NCBI RefSeq assembly: GCF_000237925.1
Contig: NC_031496.1
Location: 15,140,589 to 15,204,588, forward strand
Length of the DNA: 64,000 bases
DNA from: Schistosoma mansoni
Lineage: Eukaryota > Platyhelminthes > Trematoda > Strigeidida > Schistosomatidae
Direction of reading: 5' to 3'
Shown: one piece after another, positions 26,589-38,743 of the stretch
Layout of the letters: each line of letters opens with the position of its first letter
Numbering within the stretch: position 1 is the stretch's first letter
Program-made: the position numbers and the translations under genes
Notes under the pieces: model-generated
Told to the model about the DNA's origin: nothing
Databases searched by the model: none
What the model saw: the letters and a program-made list of their open reading frames with translations, nothing else

Positions 26589-27420
26589 CAGTCTCTTTTT
26601 GGTATATGTGCATCCTGTTCAGATTACCTCGATATTGCCTTAAGTCATAAGCTTTATAAACAAAGATAGATTGTGGCTAACAGTGGAATACAGGACTCAC
26701 GTTCCATCCTATCTGGAATGTGTCAGCTGGATGTGTTTGCAACCCAGAGTTGATGTTCACTCTGGAACTCGAACCCAGTATCGTTTACTTCAAAATGAAA
26801 AATGTTTTATATTATTCATGTGGGAAAGTAACTCATTATTACATAATCAATAAAAGAGAATGGTTATATAGAAAATATATGTCTATAGGAGGCTAAGAAA
26901 GATTGCATTATAAATTCGTTTGAGAATAAATAACAAATGAGGTTACGTACATTTTACATTTTTAACTCTAATCACTTATTATTATTACCTTATACAAATT
27001 TTCTTGATTATTATTCAGTCTATTATTATGACCTTTGTGTTTGTCGCTTTCCTTCATATCTGTCAATTGGATTATTATCTGGCTATTTATATACGAATGT
27101 ATAGCCTAAGTAGATGATTTCGTCGAAAAGACAAATTTTTTCGCTGAATTCTCTTTTTTTGATTACGTAGTAATGAGTTACTTCCTTACATGAATAATAT
27201 AAAACATTTTTCATTTTGAAGTAAACGATACTGGGTTCGAGTTCCAGAGTGAACATCAACTCTGGGTTGCAAACACATCCAGCTGACACATTCCAGATAG
27301 GATGGAACGTGAGTCCTGTATTCCACTATTAGCCACAATCTATCTTTGTTTATAAAGCTTATGACTTAAGGCAATATCGAGGTAATCTGAACAGGATGTA
27401 TATATGCCAATCAGAGACTG
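26589..27420. repeat. Inverted duplication, two 273-bp arms, just upstream of gene 1
   Basis: Arm 26589-26861 matches the reverse complement of 27148-27420. The match covers a family A SINE (with the same private changes, such as CTGACACATTCC) and about 70 bp of non-SINE sequence. So this is a duplication of the locus, not two SINE insertions. The spacer is 286 bp. Confidence 0.8.
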
Positions 27421-27557
27421 ACACTATAGGTTATTTTAATTGTGTAATCAATTATTTTTCAATAAATAAAATTGAACTTTGAAACTTTTCTAACTTATTT
27501 GAAACTTTACAATTTAAATGGTAATAACAATAATAAGATTATATTACCCTGATACAA

Positions 27558-27594
27558 ATGAATAACTATTTTCTCATTATATTATTATATACAA
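27558..27594 (+). CDS. Gene 1 exon 1: signal peptide
   Basis: Codes for MNNYFLIILLYT and the first base of an Ile codon. The donor is A|GTAATT (phase 1). The phase-1 end of the signal exon is the same as in gene 2. It was chosen because the next exon reads through in frame only after a phase-1 exon, and because the 44-bp intron is pyrimidine-rich with a good CATTAG acceptor. Rival start: ATG at 25628 (MKVLFLLF) has no good donor. Confidence 0.65.
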
Positions 27595-29864
27595 GTAATT
27601 GTTTTATTTATTTCCTTAATATAATTTAATTCCATTAGTTTGGATCAACAGAAGAACAAATGGGACTCAGGTAAACTCAGGTAATTTATTTAACTTATTA
27701 TATATGTATAGTTAATGAATAAGCAATGTAATGAAGATATATCAAGTTCCAATTATACAATACAATCTACAATAAAATGCTCCTTTTGTAAGATAATAGT
27801 TAATACAGCTAGAAAAGTTATGATGAAACTTTCAACAATTGAAATGATTCATTCCATTATTTATGAAATGTGTTCTGTCATTGAAGAATATACATTAGAG
27901 GTAAGATTTATAATAATATTTTTGTTATATTATATGCATATATATATGACAAAATAATGACCATTGTGACTGTACTGAACGAGAACATCGGCAGGGACAA
28001 CCAAATGTAATTGAACATAAATTGGTTAGAACAGTTTAGTAAAATCGGAGAACTGTACAGTAAATACTTCATTTGCGAAATGTCAATCGGTTGTCTCAGA
28101 CTTCATTGTTTCTTCGCTTCCATACCAATCATTCCGTGTTCTCATTATCTTTTCACCGAACTTCATAACCTTCTGCTGCCAGGTATTTCACTTTCGATTG
28201 ATGATACATATTACTGTAGTGAACAAGAACACGGATGGGGACAATTGAATGTATTTAAGCACAAAATTACAGAATATCTCAGTAAAATATGAGAACCATA
28301 TAATAATCAGTTAGTTTGTAAAACAACAATCAATTGTCTCAATCTTGTCTGTTTCTCCCTCAGATATCCGTTCATTGTCTCCGACTATTATTGTACATGC
28401 ATTTTCTCACCATATACTTTCCATTCCCGTTCTCTCCTTATCAATCTTCTACTGAAATATATTCAATGCCCGACCATCGTAATATACTGCTTATGTGGAT
28501 ATAAGTAACCCACACAACGCTACTTATATCTGTTGACATTAGTAGCACATACCACAATATTATTTATTATGTTATCGTGTTCAATAACAAAAATATCAAT
28601 GACCGCGAACGTTCTACAGATATGAAAACAGGCTGGTAGATGAAGAACTATTGTAAAATAAAATATATTTACATTTCACAGTAATTTTTGATTAAGAACA
28701 ATAATAAGTTGAATCTCTTCGTAATTTAAATTGCCTAAACAGAGAAACTCAAAATATTGCTAAATCGTATTGAAACGCTTATATCGTAATTAGACATTAA
28801 AATCAATACTATATGTAAAATCTACCGTTTGATATAAAACTCTCAAGAAATTTATACTATATTACTTTTGACGTTTGAAAATGTATTGGTTATCGGGTAC
28901 ATGGTACATCACTTGGGTAAAGAACATGTCCAGCTTAAGAAGCTTTTGATTTTTAATTTGCTGCGTGGTTAGATATTTATAATACTTGACAGCATGTGGT
29001 TATGGAGATCGTTGAGTTTAGATTTATATCATGATCAATGTTAGACCACTATTGAAAAAATGGATAGCCATCTCTTTCTCCTATGGGACTCCTCACCAGT
29101 GTGCATCCACGACCCCGCACTAGAGACCCAAACCCGGCACATTCGGCCCGTGCACAAACGCCTAACCTCTGGACCACTGAGCCGGGACCCAACGGAGTTA
29201 GTGTCTAACTTCAACCGAAACCGTTCACCATTGTTACCAGTGAGTAACTGCCTGACGTGTGAGGTCGTGGACGCACACTAATGAAGAGTCAAATAGAAAA
29301 AGGAGATGGATGTCCAGTGCCTCCACTTTTTCACTGCCGTCCTAACATTGATCCATTCATGATATCAATATAATATTTCATTATTATAAGAGTCTAAAAT
29401 TTTATTTCCATAAAAACCTAACGACTTTTTAAAAACCATTTTATCATGTTATCAAGCACCTACACCTAAAAGTTGATAATCCAACTATCTTTTTATATCA
29501 CGCCCAATAGAATACACTTAGTTATTTTAACTAACAACTAATAATCTAACGTTTAATTGTATCATACTACGATCGTTTATCAGTATCATAAATGATTTAT
29601 ACTTCTTTTTAATTTAGAAAACCTAGAGCAGAATAAAAGTGGATATAATAACTGAATAGGACAAAATCGTAAAATAAGTCCCCTGGAGTTGTATGTTTTA
29701 CTGTTTGTAAGAAAAATGTCTACCATTTTTATTAATTATTTAACACTGAAAGGTTACAATGGCACGACTACTGTTTCGGACATTTCTGTGAACAAAGCGT
29801 TGAAAAAAATTAGTAAATTTCTTGAACGTGAAAATGCAGATATTCAAATGTAATATTTACCTAA

Positions 29865-29916
<52 letters not shown>

Positions 29917-32795
29917 CCAGGTAATTAAACTACCAATACACTATTATTAAAGGCGAAAGATTTGCTCCCAAATGTACGGCCAAGAGCGGAGAGGGCCCAC
30001 ACTCTCTCTCTCTCGAAATGTTCTCACACGCATATACAGCCTCTGCCAGGGAAGTTCTGCTCACTACCTTCTCGTGGCATTACCGTTTTTTATGAAATTG
30101 AGAGGACGAAAAGCGAATGTCCGGCGCTTTGACCGGGTTGGTGGAGAAATTTGGTGAATTTAGCGACAAAACTCTTGCTCTCTAATTATTATTAGTTAAT
30201 AAATTGTATAGATTATGCAAGTAATATACTTTTCAGCCAAGTAATTACACTTAAATTGATACTGGATGTTCGGAAGCATCTGGTAAATAAGTCATAGATT
30301 TAGATAATTTGATGTTTAACATCAATAAAGTTTATCCTAAAGGTTAACTAAACTAGTACTCTTTTAGTGATCATCTCCCAGTCTAAAGAAATCATAATAG
30401 TAGATAATCTTGATGAAAATTTCTTAATGAATTTTTCTCCAAAACCGCGGTTTCCCTTACTCCCTACCTTTATTCGTCATTACATATAGATTAAATGTAA
30501 TCTGCTGGTTCATTCTAATCATTCATTATCTATGAGTAATATCATTTTTCTGTAGAAATTGAGAAACATTTCTATTCAATAATCTAAGAGTTTCGTTTGA
30601 TATGATGTAAATCCAGTGAGTTAAAGCTTTCATGACAACATTTATTAAACGTATATATTTTACATCAAAAAGAATAAAACTTTATCTTTTATTACTATTA
30701 ATCTTTACATTAACGGTGGCCTGTTTAAACATCTGGGCTACCTGTTCCTGTCATCTAGATATTTCAAAAAGTTATCTAATTTCGTTTGTTTTAATACATC
30801 ATTATGCCTATTAACCGCACAACCTATTCAGGTGCGTTTCTGAAAAGTGTAAGACTTTTCGCTGTAAAGGTTACAGAAAGCCTAATCTGAGATATAGCGG
30901 TTGATGACAATATGCAGCGAGAAGAATGTACATTATTCAGATGTCGACTGACTGGGCTGCTAACTTCTAGCTGGCGATCGCCCAATATTTATCGTCAGGA
31001 ATGACGAAGAAGTAAGAAACGGAAACTTGTTGAAGTACTTTGTGCTGAGAATTCTATATTGTACCAAGAATATAATATTGAATAAAGCTAATAATAATAA
31101 TAATAATAACAGATCTGTAGCCTAAGAAACACCTATTCAAGATAGATTTTACTTATATCTAAGGAAATATTGATTTTAAATTACAAATAGACATCAATAT
31201 AAAGTTTTTATAATTATATATGATACTGTTTCCTTCTTTTTTTTATTCTTAGTGTTATGATGTGGCTTCACAAATAGTTGATTCCTATCTTATAGTATTC
31301 AATAGAACTCAAGCATTGGATACTTGTATGGTAAGAAGTTATTTTTTGGTGATTCTTTTTAAACAACATACGGGATAAATCAATATATTGATCGCTTTAT
31401 GTAGCCGAAAACAGTGAACATTTTAAATATATTACATCTACCATTAGGTCAGTAGGTTAAATATAAGAACTTCATCAAATCATCATGCGCCTATTTTTAT
31501 CTATCAATCAGTTGTTAATAATCAAGAAAAAAATGTTTTGCTAACTGTGATTCAACTATTGACTTAACGTTTTCATTAGCGAACATCAATGAATCGGGTA
31601 GAATAATAGGACTGTTTGATGAGCCTTCAAAACACAATGGTAAAATAGTGAAAGGATTCGAGTGGTACATCATTTTAGCAATTACAAATATATATAGACT
31701 AATGGAAGAGAATTTAGTTAAATATTGATTGAATAAGGTGTAAAAATGAATCGTGGACGCGCACTGCTGATGAGTCCCGCAATAGGACGAAACGGCCATC
31801 CAGTGCTTCCAGGTTTTCCATGATGGTCTAGCTTCAACTGACTCATGATTTCAACCATGAAAATACTGAAATATCCACAACAACCCCTTGTGATCTAAAA
31901 ATGAATAGTTGACCATCTGTTTATTTAGAACAAATTTAAGTAAGCTATTCATACATCTACTCAGTGAAGTGGAAACCTTGAAAACACTTTGTTTGTGTTG
32001 AAGTATTGAAGGTAATTTATCTCCATGATAACACACTGTTTTCATATAATATGAGAAAATGCCTCGTTAATCACACAAAATATCGTAAAATGTTCTTTAG
32101 AGTTTTATCCTAATTTCCAACTCAGAGAAAAAAACTCTACCAAAAAACGCCTAAAGCTCTAGTGTTAGCAGGATTCAAAGGGTCACGTTATAAGTTTATG
32201 GTTCATACTTCCATTTATAATTCCCACTATCAGTATTTTCAATACTACTTGTAACATAAAACATATCACTTAACATAACTTAAATGAAGACACACTTTAT
32301 TTATGTGTTTTGTAAAGAAACTCATTTAGTTTTGAAATCTTTTCTAAAATATACTGAGATAGCCTAGAGAATGAGTAAGAATCAGAAATCACTGAAAAAG
32401 CCATTTTGTTCTAGTTAGAGATCATTTAATGGTGAACACTGATGACCCCATATGGAGAAGGACTTGTTCCATTCAGTCACCTTGACAACTGAGAAATTTA
32501 TAGGCCATTAACTATCAGCGTACTTTGTCGGTGTACGTTTTTAGGCCGCTCCAACCTTGAGAAAAACACTTTCACATTGTACCTTGGTTTTCAGTTGTTT
32601 CACTTCAGGGGTAAGCTTTTGGTGGAAACTACAGTCTGCTTACTAAGTGAACATCTTTTAAACGTTATCTAGAATTATATGTTATTATTAAGTAAATGAT
32701 ATTCACAAAAACAAAAATAAATATTCATTTATTATTCAACCTCACACCCAAATATTTCTTCTACTTTCTTCTAGCAAGTCAGTTTCTGTAGCTGA
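27558..32795 (+). CDS. Saposin-like protein gene 1 (single saposin B domain, secreted), five coding exons
   Basis: Exons 27558-27594, 27639-27670, 27712-27900, 31253-31330 and 32775-32795 join to 357 nt (118 residues plus TGA) with GT/AG introns of 44, 41, 3352 and 1444 bp. The start MNNYFLIILLYTIWI is a signal peptide. The six saposin cysteines are C46, C49, C77, C87, C111 and C117; the C1-x2-C2 start and the five residues between C5 and C6 fit the family. NGT, NYT and NRT are possible N-glycosylation sites, and there is an extra cysteine at C29. Saposin-like proteins bind or perturb membrane lipids; in flukes, secreted single-domain members act in the gut. The gene lies 5.9 kb upstream of a two-domain paralogue on the same strand. 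The exon chain rests on matching phases and splice sites; the first two exons are the least certain part. Confidence 0.82.
27639..27670 (+). CDS. Gene 1 exon 2: 32-nt microexon
   Basis: Completes the Ile codon and codes for WINRRTNGTQ, with an NGT sequon. Acceptor CCATTAG, donor CAG|GTAAAC. A second CAG|GTAATT donor 10 bases downstream would put the next exon out of frame, so the first is preferred. Confidence 0.6.
27712..27900 (+). CDS. Gene 1 exon 3: first half of saposin domain (Cys1-Cys3)
   Basis: Sixty-three codons in phase 0. Contains TIKCSFCKIIV (Cys1 and Cys2), an amphipathic stretch, and YEMCSVIEE (Cys3). It ends at TLE before GTAAGA, one codon before Cys4. The acceptor follows a 41-bp intron ending TGTATAG. 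Confidence 0.85.
27978..28565 (+). repeat. Nested family C repeats in intron 3 of gene 1
   Basis: A C2 copy (27978-28214 and about 28519-28565) is interrupted by a complete C1 copy (about 28215-28518). TACT stands on both sides of the insert, so a 4-bp duplication is possible. Confidence 0.65.
28975..29372. repeat. Family B inverted pair in intron 3 of gene 1
   Basis: A minus arm to about 29257, then a plus ribozyme end. Both hammerheads are decayed. Confidence 0.65.
29868..29915. repeat. (TA)n microsatellite
   Basis: About 24 uninterrupted TA units, next to a family E fragment. Confidence 0.95.
29942..30168 (-). repeat. Family E dispersed repeat, partial
   Basis: Reverse complement of about 60735-60960 (motifs CTCTGCCAGGGAAGT, CTTCTCGTGGCATTAC). 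Less AT-rich than its surroundings. Class unknown. Confidence 0.6.
30632..30814 (+). other. Small hydrophobic open frame within intron 3 of gene 1
   Basis: Sixty codons with KLYLLLLLIFTLTVACL, which could be a membrane or signal segment. No splice context or homologue was recognised. It could be chance in AT-rich DNA or an unspliced small gene. Confidence 0.15.
30826..31110 (+). repeat. Retroelement 3' end with (TAA)n tail
   Basis: A relatively GC-rich stretch ending GAATAAAGC and then about seven TAA units (31087-31109), the form of a LINE or SINE 3' end. Lies 140 bp upstream of gene 1 exon 4. Confidence 0.5.
31253..31330 (+). CDS. Gene 1 exon 4: second half of saposin domain (Cys4-Cys5)
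   Basis: Twenty-six codons, phase 0 at both ends. Starts exactly at Cys4 (CYDVASQIVDSYL) and ends DTCM, one residue after Cys5. Acceptor TTTTTTATTCTTAG, donor ATG|GTAAGA. Length and phase equal gene 2 exon 6. Confidence 0.88.
31752..31895 (+). repeat. Family B element, 5'-truncated, in intron 4 of gene 1
   Basis: A 144-bp copy flanked by an exact 11-bp duplication TAAAAATGAAT (31741-31751 and 31896-31906). It starts just upstream of the hammerhead and runs to the family tail (TATCCACAACAACCCC). The exact duplication marks a single insertion. Confidence 0.85.
31761..31806 (+). ncRNA. Hammerhead ribozyme, type I (family B), best-preserved copy
   Basis: Stem I GCACTG (31761-31766) pairs perfectly with CAGTGC (31801-31806). 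CTGATGA is at 31767-31773, stem II GTCC/GGAC at 31774-31788, GAAA at 31789-31792, and the predicted cleavage triplet ATC ends at 31800. Stem III (ACGGCCAT) has a C-A mismatch. Sense direction within gene 1 intron 4. Confidence 0.78.
32775..32795 (+). CDS. Gene 1 exon 5: terminal 21-nt exon with Cys6
   Basis: Codes for QVSFCS and TGA after the strong acceptor CTACTTTCTTCTAG. The Cys falls six residues after Cys5, as in saposins. The last exon of gene 2 (TMHMCS, TGA) has the same length and layout, which is the main support for this tiny exon. Confidence 0.8.
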   Translation, partial: QVSFCS

Positions 32796-32934
32796 TATGT
32801 GTGGCGAATACATTGAGACCATTTATTGATTGAAAACATTTGATTTTATAAACCGTCTTTTAAAAAAAACATTGATGGATAAATATTTAACATCATATTT
32901 AATAAGTGTGTGTTGTCAATTTGTTTCTAATGAG

Positions 32935-32940
32935 AATAAA
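32935..32940 (+). terminator. Polyadenylation signal of gene 1
   Basis: AATAAA 140 nt after the TGA. It is the first canonical signal downstream of the stop. Confidence 0.6.
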
Positions 32941-34039
32941 ACGTTTTTGATCACACGACTTTTAGGCTTCGAAATTGGTTGATTTACATGAAAGTCACTT
33001 ATTTGACAAGTCATATTCTCGTTTATGTACATTCTGCGAACAAGCAAATGAGTTGGTAGGTGATATATCTTAGATAGTGGCCAGTTTTCGTTTTTACTCT
33101 TGGATGTTGAACCGTTGAATACAATCAACAGAAAACCGCAAACCATAGTGTATTATAAAGTATATTATTTTGTCCTAAACTAGATTGACCAGTTGTGCTA
33201 TGAAAAGCTGAATACATTTATAAAAACGAAATTTCGATAGTGTAATAAGAAGACGAACGTTATCAGAACTACGTTTCACTAATTAAACAACTTCAAATCC
33301 ATTTCAAACAAATATGATATTCATTATAATTACTATTCAATACATACAACAAAGCAGGTTTTTAATTGATTGTATGCAACTAATTGTTGTGAATACAGTT
33401 AGTATGTAAGCATGAATGAAAGAGATGCTTTTCAAGAAGAAAAAATTTGGTTTACTACACAGAAAATAATAGACGTTTCATCCATTTAACCAATACTGTT
33501 AGTAATGACATGGAGAACTAAGAAATATTACAACTTAATATCAACTATATAAGTTGAAAAATAGTCATCCAATTGTTGTACCTAAAAGTAGATATTTATG
33601 TAAGTTGACAAATTCCATTGATATCTCTTTAAACATTTAAAAACTAGGTTGATCGGAAAGATTTCCTTCAGATTTAATCATATAATTCTAAAAATTATAA
33701 AGAAGAAACAGATTTTGATTGAAATTATTCATTCTTTTATCCTTGGATCCTTGTATCTTTATGCTTCTTTTAACTCATGTAAACAAAATTAAGATTTAAA
33801 ATAAAAGAATAATGTTGAAATTTATTTTATCACAGCAGTCTTCAATTATTATTGCTCACCATCTACTGTGTTGTGTGTTGATGATGTTGACAGATATAAG
33901 TAGTATGTATCATTAATTCAAAGTAAAATGCCTGGAGACAGACAGTTAAGAAGATAGAAGAGAAGAAAACGAAAACAAAGTGATTACTGTGGAAACAAAG
34001 TTGGGTTTGTTAGTTTAATGATATATCAAAAACTGATAT

Positions 34040-34300
34040 TAGTTAGTCAACCTATGCATAGTAGGAACCCCTAGGAGTCTGTTTCGTAGGCTATCTTACC
34101 ATGGATCAAACCCAGTACCTTTAGGTCTCTCAGAAAACTCCTAACTGTTAGATTATCGAATTTGGAAATGATGATAAACATTTCAAACATCATTTAATTT
34201 TTGATATCGCACTACCTCCTTCAGTTGTCTTTGGTGAGTAATTATCTTATGTTAGATATGGTTACCGAAGTCAGTCTGTAATGGAAATTATAAAAGTTTA
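34040..34300 (-). repeat. Very diverged family B-like copy
   Basis: Keeps only the order of motifs (GATCAAACCCAGTACC, then TTGTCTTTGGTGAGTAAT). Weak. Confidence 0.3.
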
Positions 34301-35059
34301 ACAGTCTCTATAATACTCCTTGTACATTTTATCTTGTCATGTAACCGGAATACTGTTCAGCATTCACTCTAATGTTGATGTTCTTAACGAAATGTAGACA
34401 AAGCGTTTATTATCATGGACGACAGAATCAGTTGTTACTTAATTACTCAATTAGAGAATGTATCTTATAGACTCAATTATCATCGTGATAATAAAAATAA
34501 ATAAAATTTTTAAAATAAATTTGTGTTCTGTCGTTTACTACATAAAGTATCAAGATGAAATAAGCAGTTACACTGTAATGTTTATAGAAATTACACTGAA
34601 AACTAAAAATTAGCTTATCATTTTCCTAATTAACATTCAAAAGTTTTATCGTTCAATAATTACTGCTAAAATGTTATAAAGTAAGAGATTGTTAAATTTA
34701 CATTTCAACTATAATCCATTGAAAGGCTGAATGCCACCCTAAAGAGGACTGATAATGTATGAAGTAAATTACTGAAGATAATAGTGGAGACAATACAAAA
34801 AAAGCAAAGAGAAATTGTAATATTTCTAAATTATTAATACAAAGGGAAAGAAACCATAAATAAGATAGTATTTGATAGATATTTTTTTAATACTAAGAAA
34901 AGTAATAATTAATGTCTATTATGTAAAGTACCTATGTCCAATACTAAGCCTTTTGCTAAATAATTGTGTTGAGGCGATCCTGAAAATTTCTTGCGGTAGA
35001 CATAACACGCTCAGGAAACATTAAAAAGAATTTTATCCAATCAGCGTTTGAGTAGAAGT

Positions 35060-35515
35060 TTTTCTAGAATCATCATAAAAGTGAAAAGTCACATGTAGAG
35101 TTTCTGATTAGCTGATTACTACACTGCTTCTATGTTTAGTAGAATTCCAGGATTTTCAGGCAAACCCAAGGATTTCTAAAGTACTGTAAAAACCCTATAT
35201 TTTCTGTACATAAATAAACCTTTGGAGTACAGTGCTTCTCGCATATTTTGCACCTTTTCTCTCGTGTGTATGTTTAGCTTGGGGGTTACAAGACTAGCTT
35301 AGGATCCGAATAGAGCGTTCAATCAACAAGACTTATCAGTGGCGACGGGGATGAGCTGGGCTGGACTAGACAGAAAGCAGGACTGATAAGTACTCAAGAC
35401 TGCTCATACGGCTTTTATGTATCATTGTTCTGATCGATAATTCACTCCTCTCCGATTGGCGGGGATCATCACGTCGTATATATTAAACAGGGCACTCACT
35501 CTATCGATATAACAA
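35060..35515. repeat. LTR-like fragments, family F, probably Gypsy-type (fossil)
   Basis: Two pieces in opposite orientation. One end starts TGTTATATCG (minus strand, 35505-35514). The motif TGGCGACGGGGATGAG at 35340 resembles the segment next to the 5' LTR of Gypsy-type elements. Broken, moderately old. Confidence 0.5.
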
Positions 35516-37164
35516 GTTGTCAGAAAATTTATAAAAGATCTCTAAACCTTCTTCAATCATTTTTGTTTTGTTTTAACATACTGCACTACTCAGTGAAATA
35601 ATATAGCTGTCCGGCAAAGATGATTATGTACAATGTCATTACCGTCAAAGTTGGTTCGTACTCTCACATTTCAAGTAACCAAATTTTCTTAGTCTCCTTC
35701 GCTGAAACTAAGTGTTATCTAGTATTTCCACGATAAAAAATCAACTTCTCAAAGATATATATGCTTTCGAATCCACACTTTACACTAATGATGGATGATT
35801 TACTAAGGTGCATCTGATTTACCATTCAGTGTACAAAATGATATGCTTGAATCATCGAAGGAGTTATTTATCTAAGGTCAACTCGGTTGTTTGTTTAACA
35901 ATTTATCTCTTTTAGACCATTTTTAAATTAGACGATTCATTTATCCATGCATTTATGCTCGTATGGAGAAGGCCTTTGACGGATTTCTGGAGAAGCTAAG
36001 ACATAAGAAATCATAATAATCAGAATGATTATTGCTTAGCTGCAAATAAATGAGTTTCAGTTACGGTTAAACTGAAGTAATATATTTACACTATTTACAT
36101 GAAATTATGTACAGCTGGCGGACTGCTCTATGTATCAAACATTCATCATTAATGATGTATGGAATCACCCACTGAACACTATTTTACCTGATCGCTTTAA
36201 GTTAGTCGAAACTGTACATCACTGTATTTGTTTAGAAAAGTCCATTAAAGCAAAGACGCATATATAGACAAAAGAATTTTCTTTCATCAGCTTTTCACAG
36301 GTTCTATGGTCACACCTTTAAATAAACCTTTTAAAGTGATAGTCAAGAATAAAGCTGTGCTTGTTTGGTCTGATGTTAATCTCATATGTAGTCTTTTAAT
36401 AGCTCGAGCCTAAATAAAGTGTTGTTAAATAATGATTAAACTATTCCATCGTTTTGTTTCAACTAACACTTTTTTGATGATGTTCTCATTAAATACTGGG
36501 TTTGGAAGCTTGATATTTTTAAGAAGTCTAAATAGTTCTCACAGTTAGTCTAACACAACTTCCTTCTACAAACTAATTAAATTTACTTATGCTGTTAATT
36601 TAATTTACTGAGTATATCAATAGGTTTTTATATAGACAGCATTACTTCGCATCGATTTCCCTGTTCGGAATTGAAGCTTACGCTTCAAAGCTTAATGCTA
36701 TACGTGCACTGGCTATATAATGGAAAAGGGATTTTAAAATTTTAGTCATTGAGGTGCAGAAACAATGTTCTCGTCAACTGTTCAGACTAGATTTACAAGG
36801 AATGAAATGATGTTATGTATGTGACTTTTATATAAACCTTTCGGTCACGTACATCAACGAATTTAAAGATGTATTCATTGCAAACTAGAAAGCTTTTAAC
36901 ATGTGGCTTCCAATTCAGTTCATATTGGACTAAAAAAAATACCTGCTTTTAGAATATTCATCTACATAGTCTAAGATAGACCTATTAAAAGAAAACTGAT
37001 AACATGTAATTTACATTCATAGTTTGATATCCAACAAACTTTCAATTGATAGCAGTGATGCACTTTGCCCTTAACCTGGCCACTTTTGGAATTATTAATT
37101 TGGATATATAATTATAGAACCTGGAGAGAAATCATCAAAAAGGATATTCTTCGTTCAAATATTA

Positions 37165-38143
37165 CTTACTTCTGCTACCCCTCATTGAGGAGCATAGGCC
37201 AACCATCAGCACTCTCCACTCAACTCTGTCCTGTCCATTCCTTCCCAGTTATTTTCAGTTGTTATTCATCCTTCCAATTCTCGACGCACTATTTTCTTCA
37301 ACCTTCCTCTTCTCCGTTTCCCTTTACGATTGAGAATTAGCGATTGCCTCGTGATGCAGTTTGATGATTTCCACGATGTGTGTCCTATCCACTTCCAACA
37401 AATTTTCCTAATTTCCGCTTCGGCTGGTTTGTTCACTCCCACAGTAGGCTGATACTGATGGTATCCGGATACTGAGTATCTTGCGTAGACAACTGTTTAT
37501 AAATACCTGTACTTTTTGATGATAGTTAAGTTAGTTCTCCAAGTCTCAGCTACATACAGTGGAACTGGCTGTGTTGACATTCGTATTGAAGATTCTGACT
37601 TTAATATTGGTTGACAGTTGTTTTGAGTTCCATATGTTCTTCACTTATAGGAATGAGGCCCTTGCTTTGCCTATCCATGCCTTCACATCTGCATCAGATT
37701 CTTCTTGTTCATAGATGATATTTCCCAGGCACGTGAAAGTCCCCAATTCTTCAGAGCTTTGCCATCAAGTGTGATTAAGTTGGTGTTCTCCGTGTTTTGT
37801 TGAGGATCTTGCTTCTTCCTCTGTATATGTTGAGGCCTACAGAGGTTGCTGCTACACTGATTGTCTTCATCTGAATTCATCCGTTTATATGGAATAAGAG
37901 AGCTAGGTCATCTGCAAAGTCCGAAATCATCTAATTGATTCTGAAATGTCCATTGTATTCCGTGCTTCCCCCGCAGATGCCGACGTCTTCCTAATCCAGT
38001 TATTCACCAGAAGAAAGAGGAAGGGGGGAGAGTAAGCTGTCTTGTCTGACACTAGTCTTTACTTTAAATGCATCTGTCAGTTGACCTCCATCCACAACTT
38101 TGCACTGCCATCCATCGTATGAATCCTGGATGATTTTAACGAT
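37165..38143 (-). mobile_element. SR2-like (RTE) LINE, 5'-truncated, 979 bp
   Basis: Minus strand. Codes for pieces such as NTENTNLITLDGKAL and the GLCSSTRG-type C-terminus. Exact 13-bp duplication CGTTCAAATATTA at 37152-37164 and 38144-38156. The frame is broken in several places. Confidence 0.8.
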
Positions 38144-38703
38144 CGTTCAAATATTAGTATTTTAATATTTCAAGGATCTTTAAACAACTTTTTTTTCCTT
38201 TTAACTTTACAATTTAATCGCTAACATATTTCACATTGTTTAATAATACATTCAAAGATATTTATTCATTATTCACTAATCTTTTACAAAAATAAACTAA
38301 ACACTAATTACCATCATTTCACATGATATTTTTTTAAAATTTATTTTTAATATCGAACCTGCAATCTCAAAGGTTAGTAACACTTAGAAAAAATAAAATT
38401 GCTCACTATCAAAAGAAGTAAACATTATTAAAATTTATAAAGTTATCATACATGTATGATTTATGATATAATAAACAATTCATTATAATCATAGGCATAT
38501 TTAGTATTATTATGATATATGAAGTCTTTTATCATTGAAGGTAAAGAACCCTTTATATGAACCTTGTTCCAGTTAGATTAAATATTAAACTGAATATCTA
38601 AACTACTTGATCATTAAAACTTGAACACAAAAAAAAAATTAAATAAGAATAATATTTAAAGTGATTCAATGATGATAATATTACTTTAAATATACAAATA
38701 AGA

Positions 38704-38743
38704 ATGTTTGGTTTTTTCATATTAACCATTTTTTGTATAACAG
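38704..38743 (+). CDS. Gene 2 exon 1: signal peptide
   Basis: MFGFFILTIFCIT plus the first base of an Ala codon. Donor ACAG|GTAAAT (phase 1). It joins in frame to exon 2, whose first two bases complete GCA (Ala), directly followed by Cys1. Confidence 0.75.

Larger units (their letters stand above)
32941..37151. other. Spacer between the two saposin-like genes
   Basis: Contains a C2 fragment (33860-34015), a weak B-like copy and family F pieces. The gene 2 promoter and 5' UTR should lie in 38157-38703, but no clear promoter motif is visible. Confidence 0.5.
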
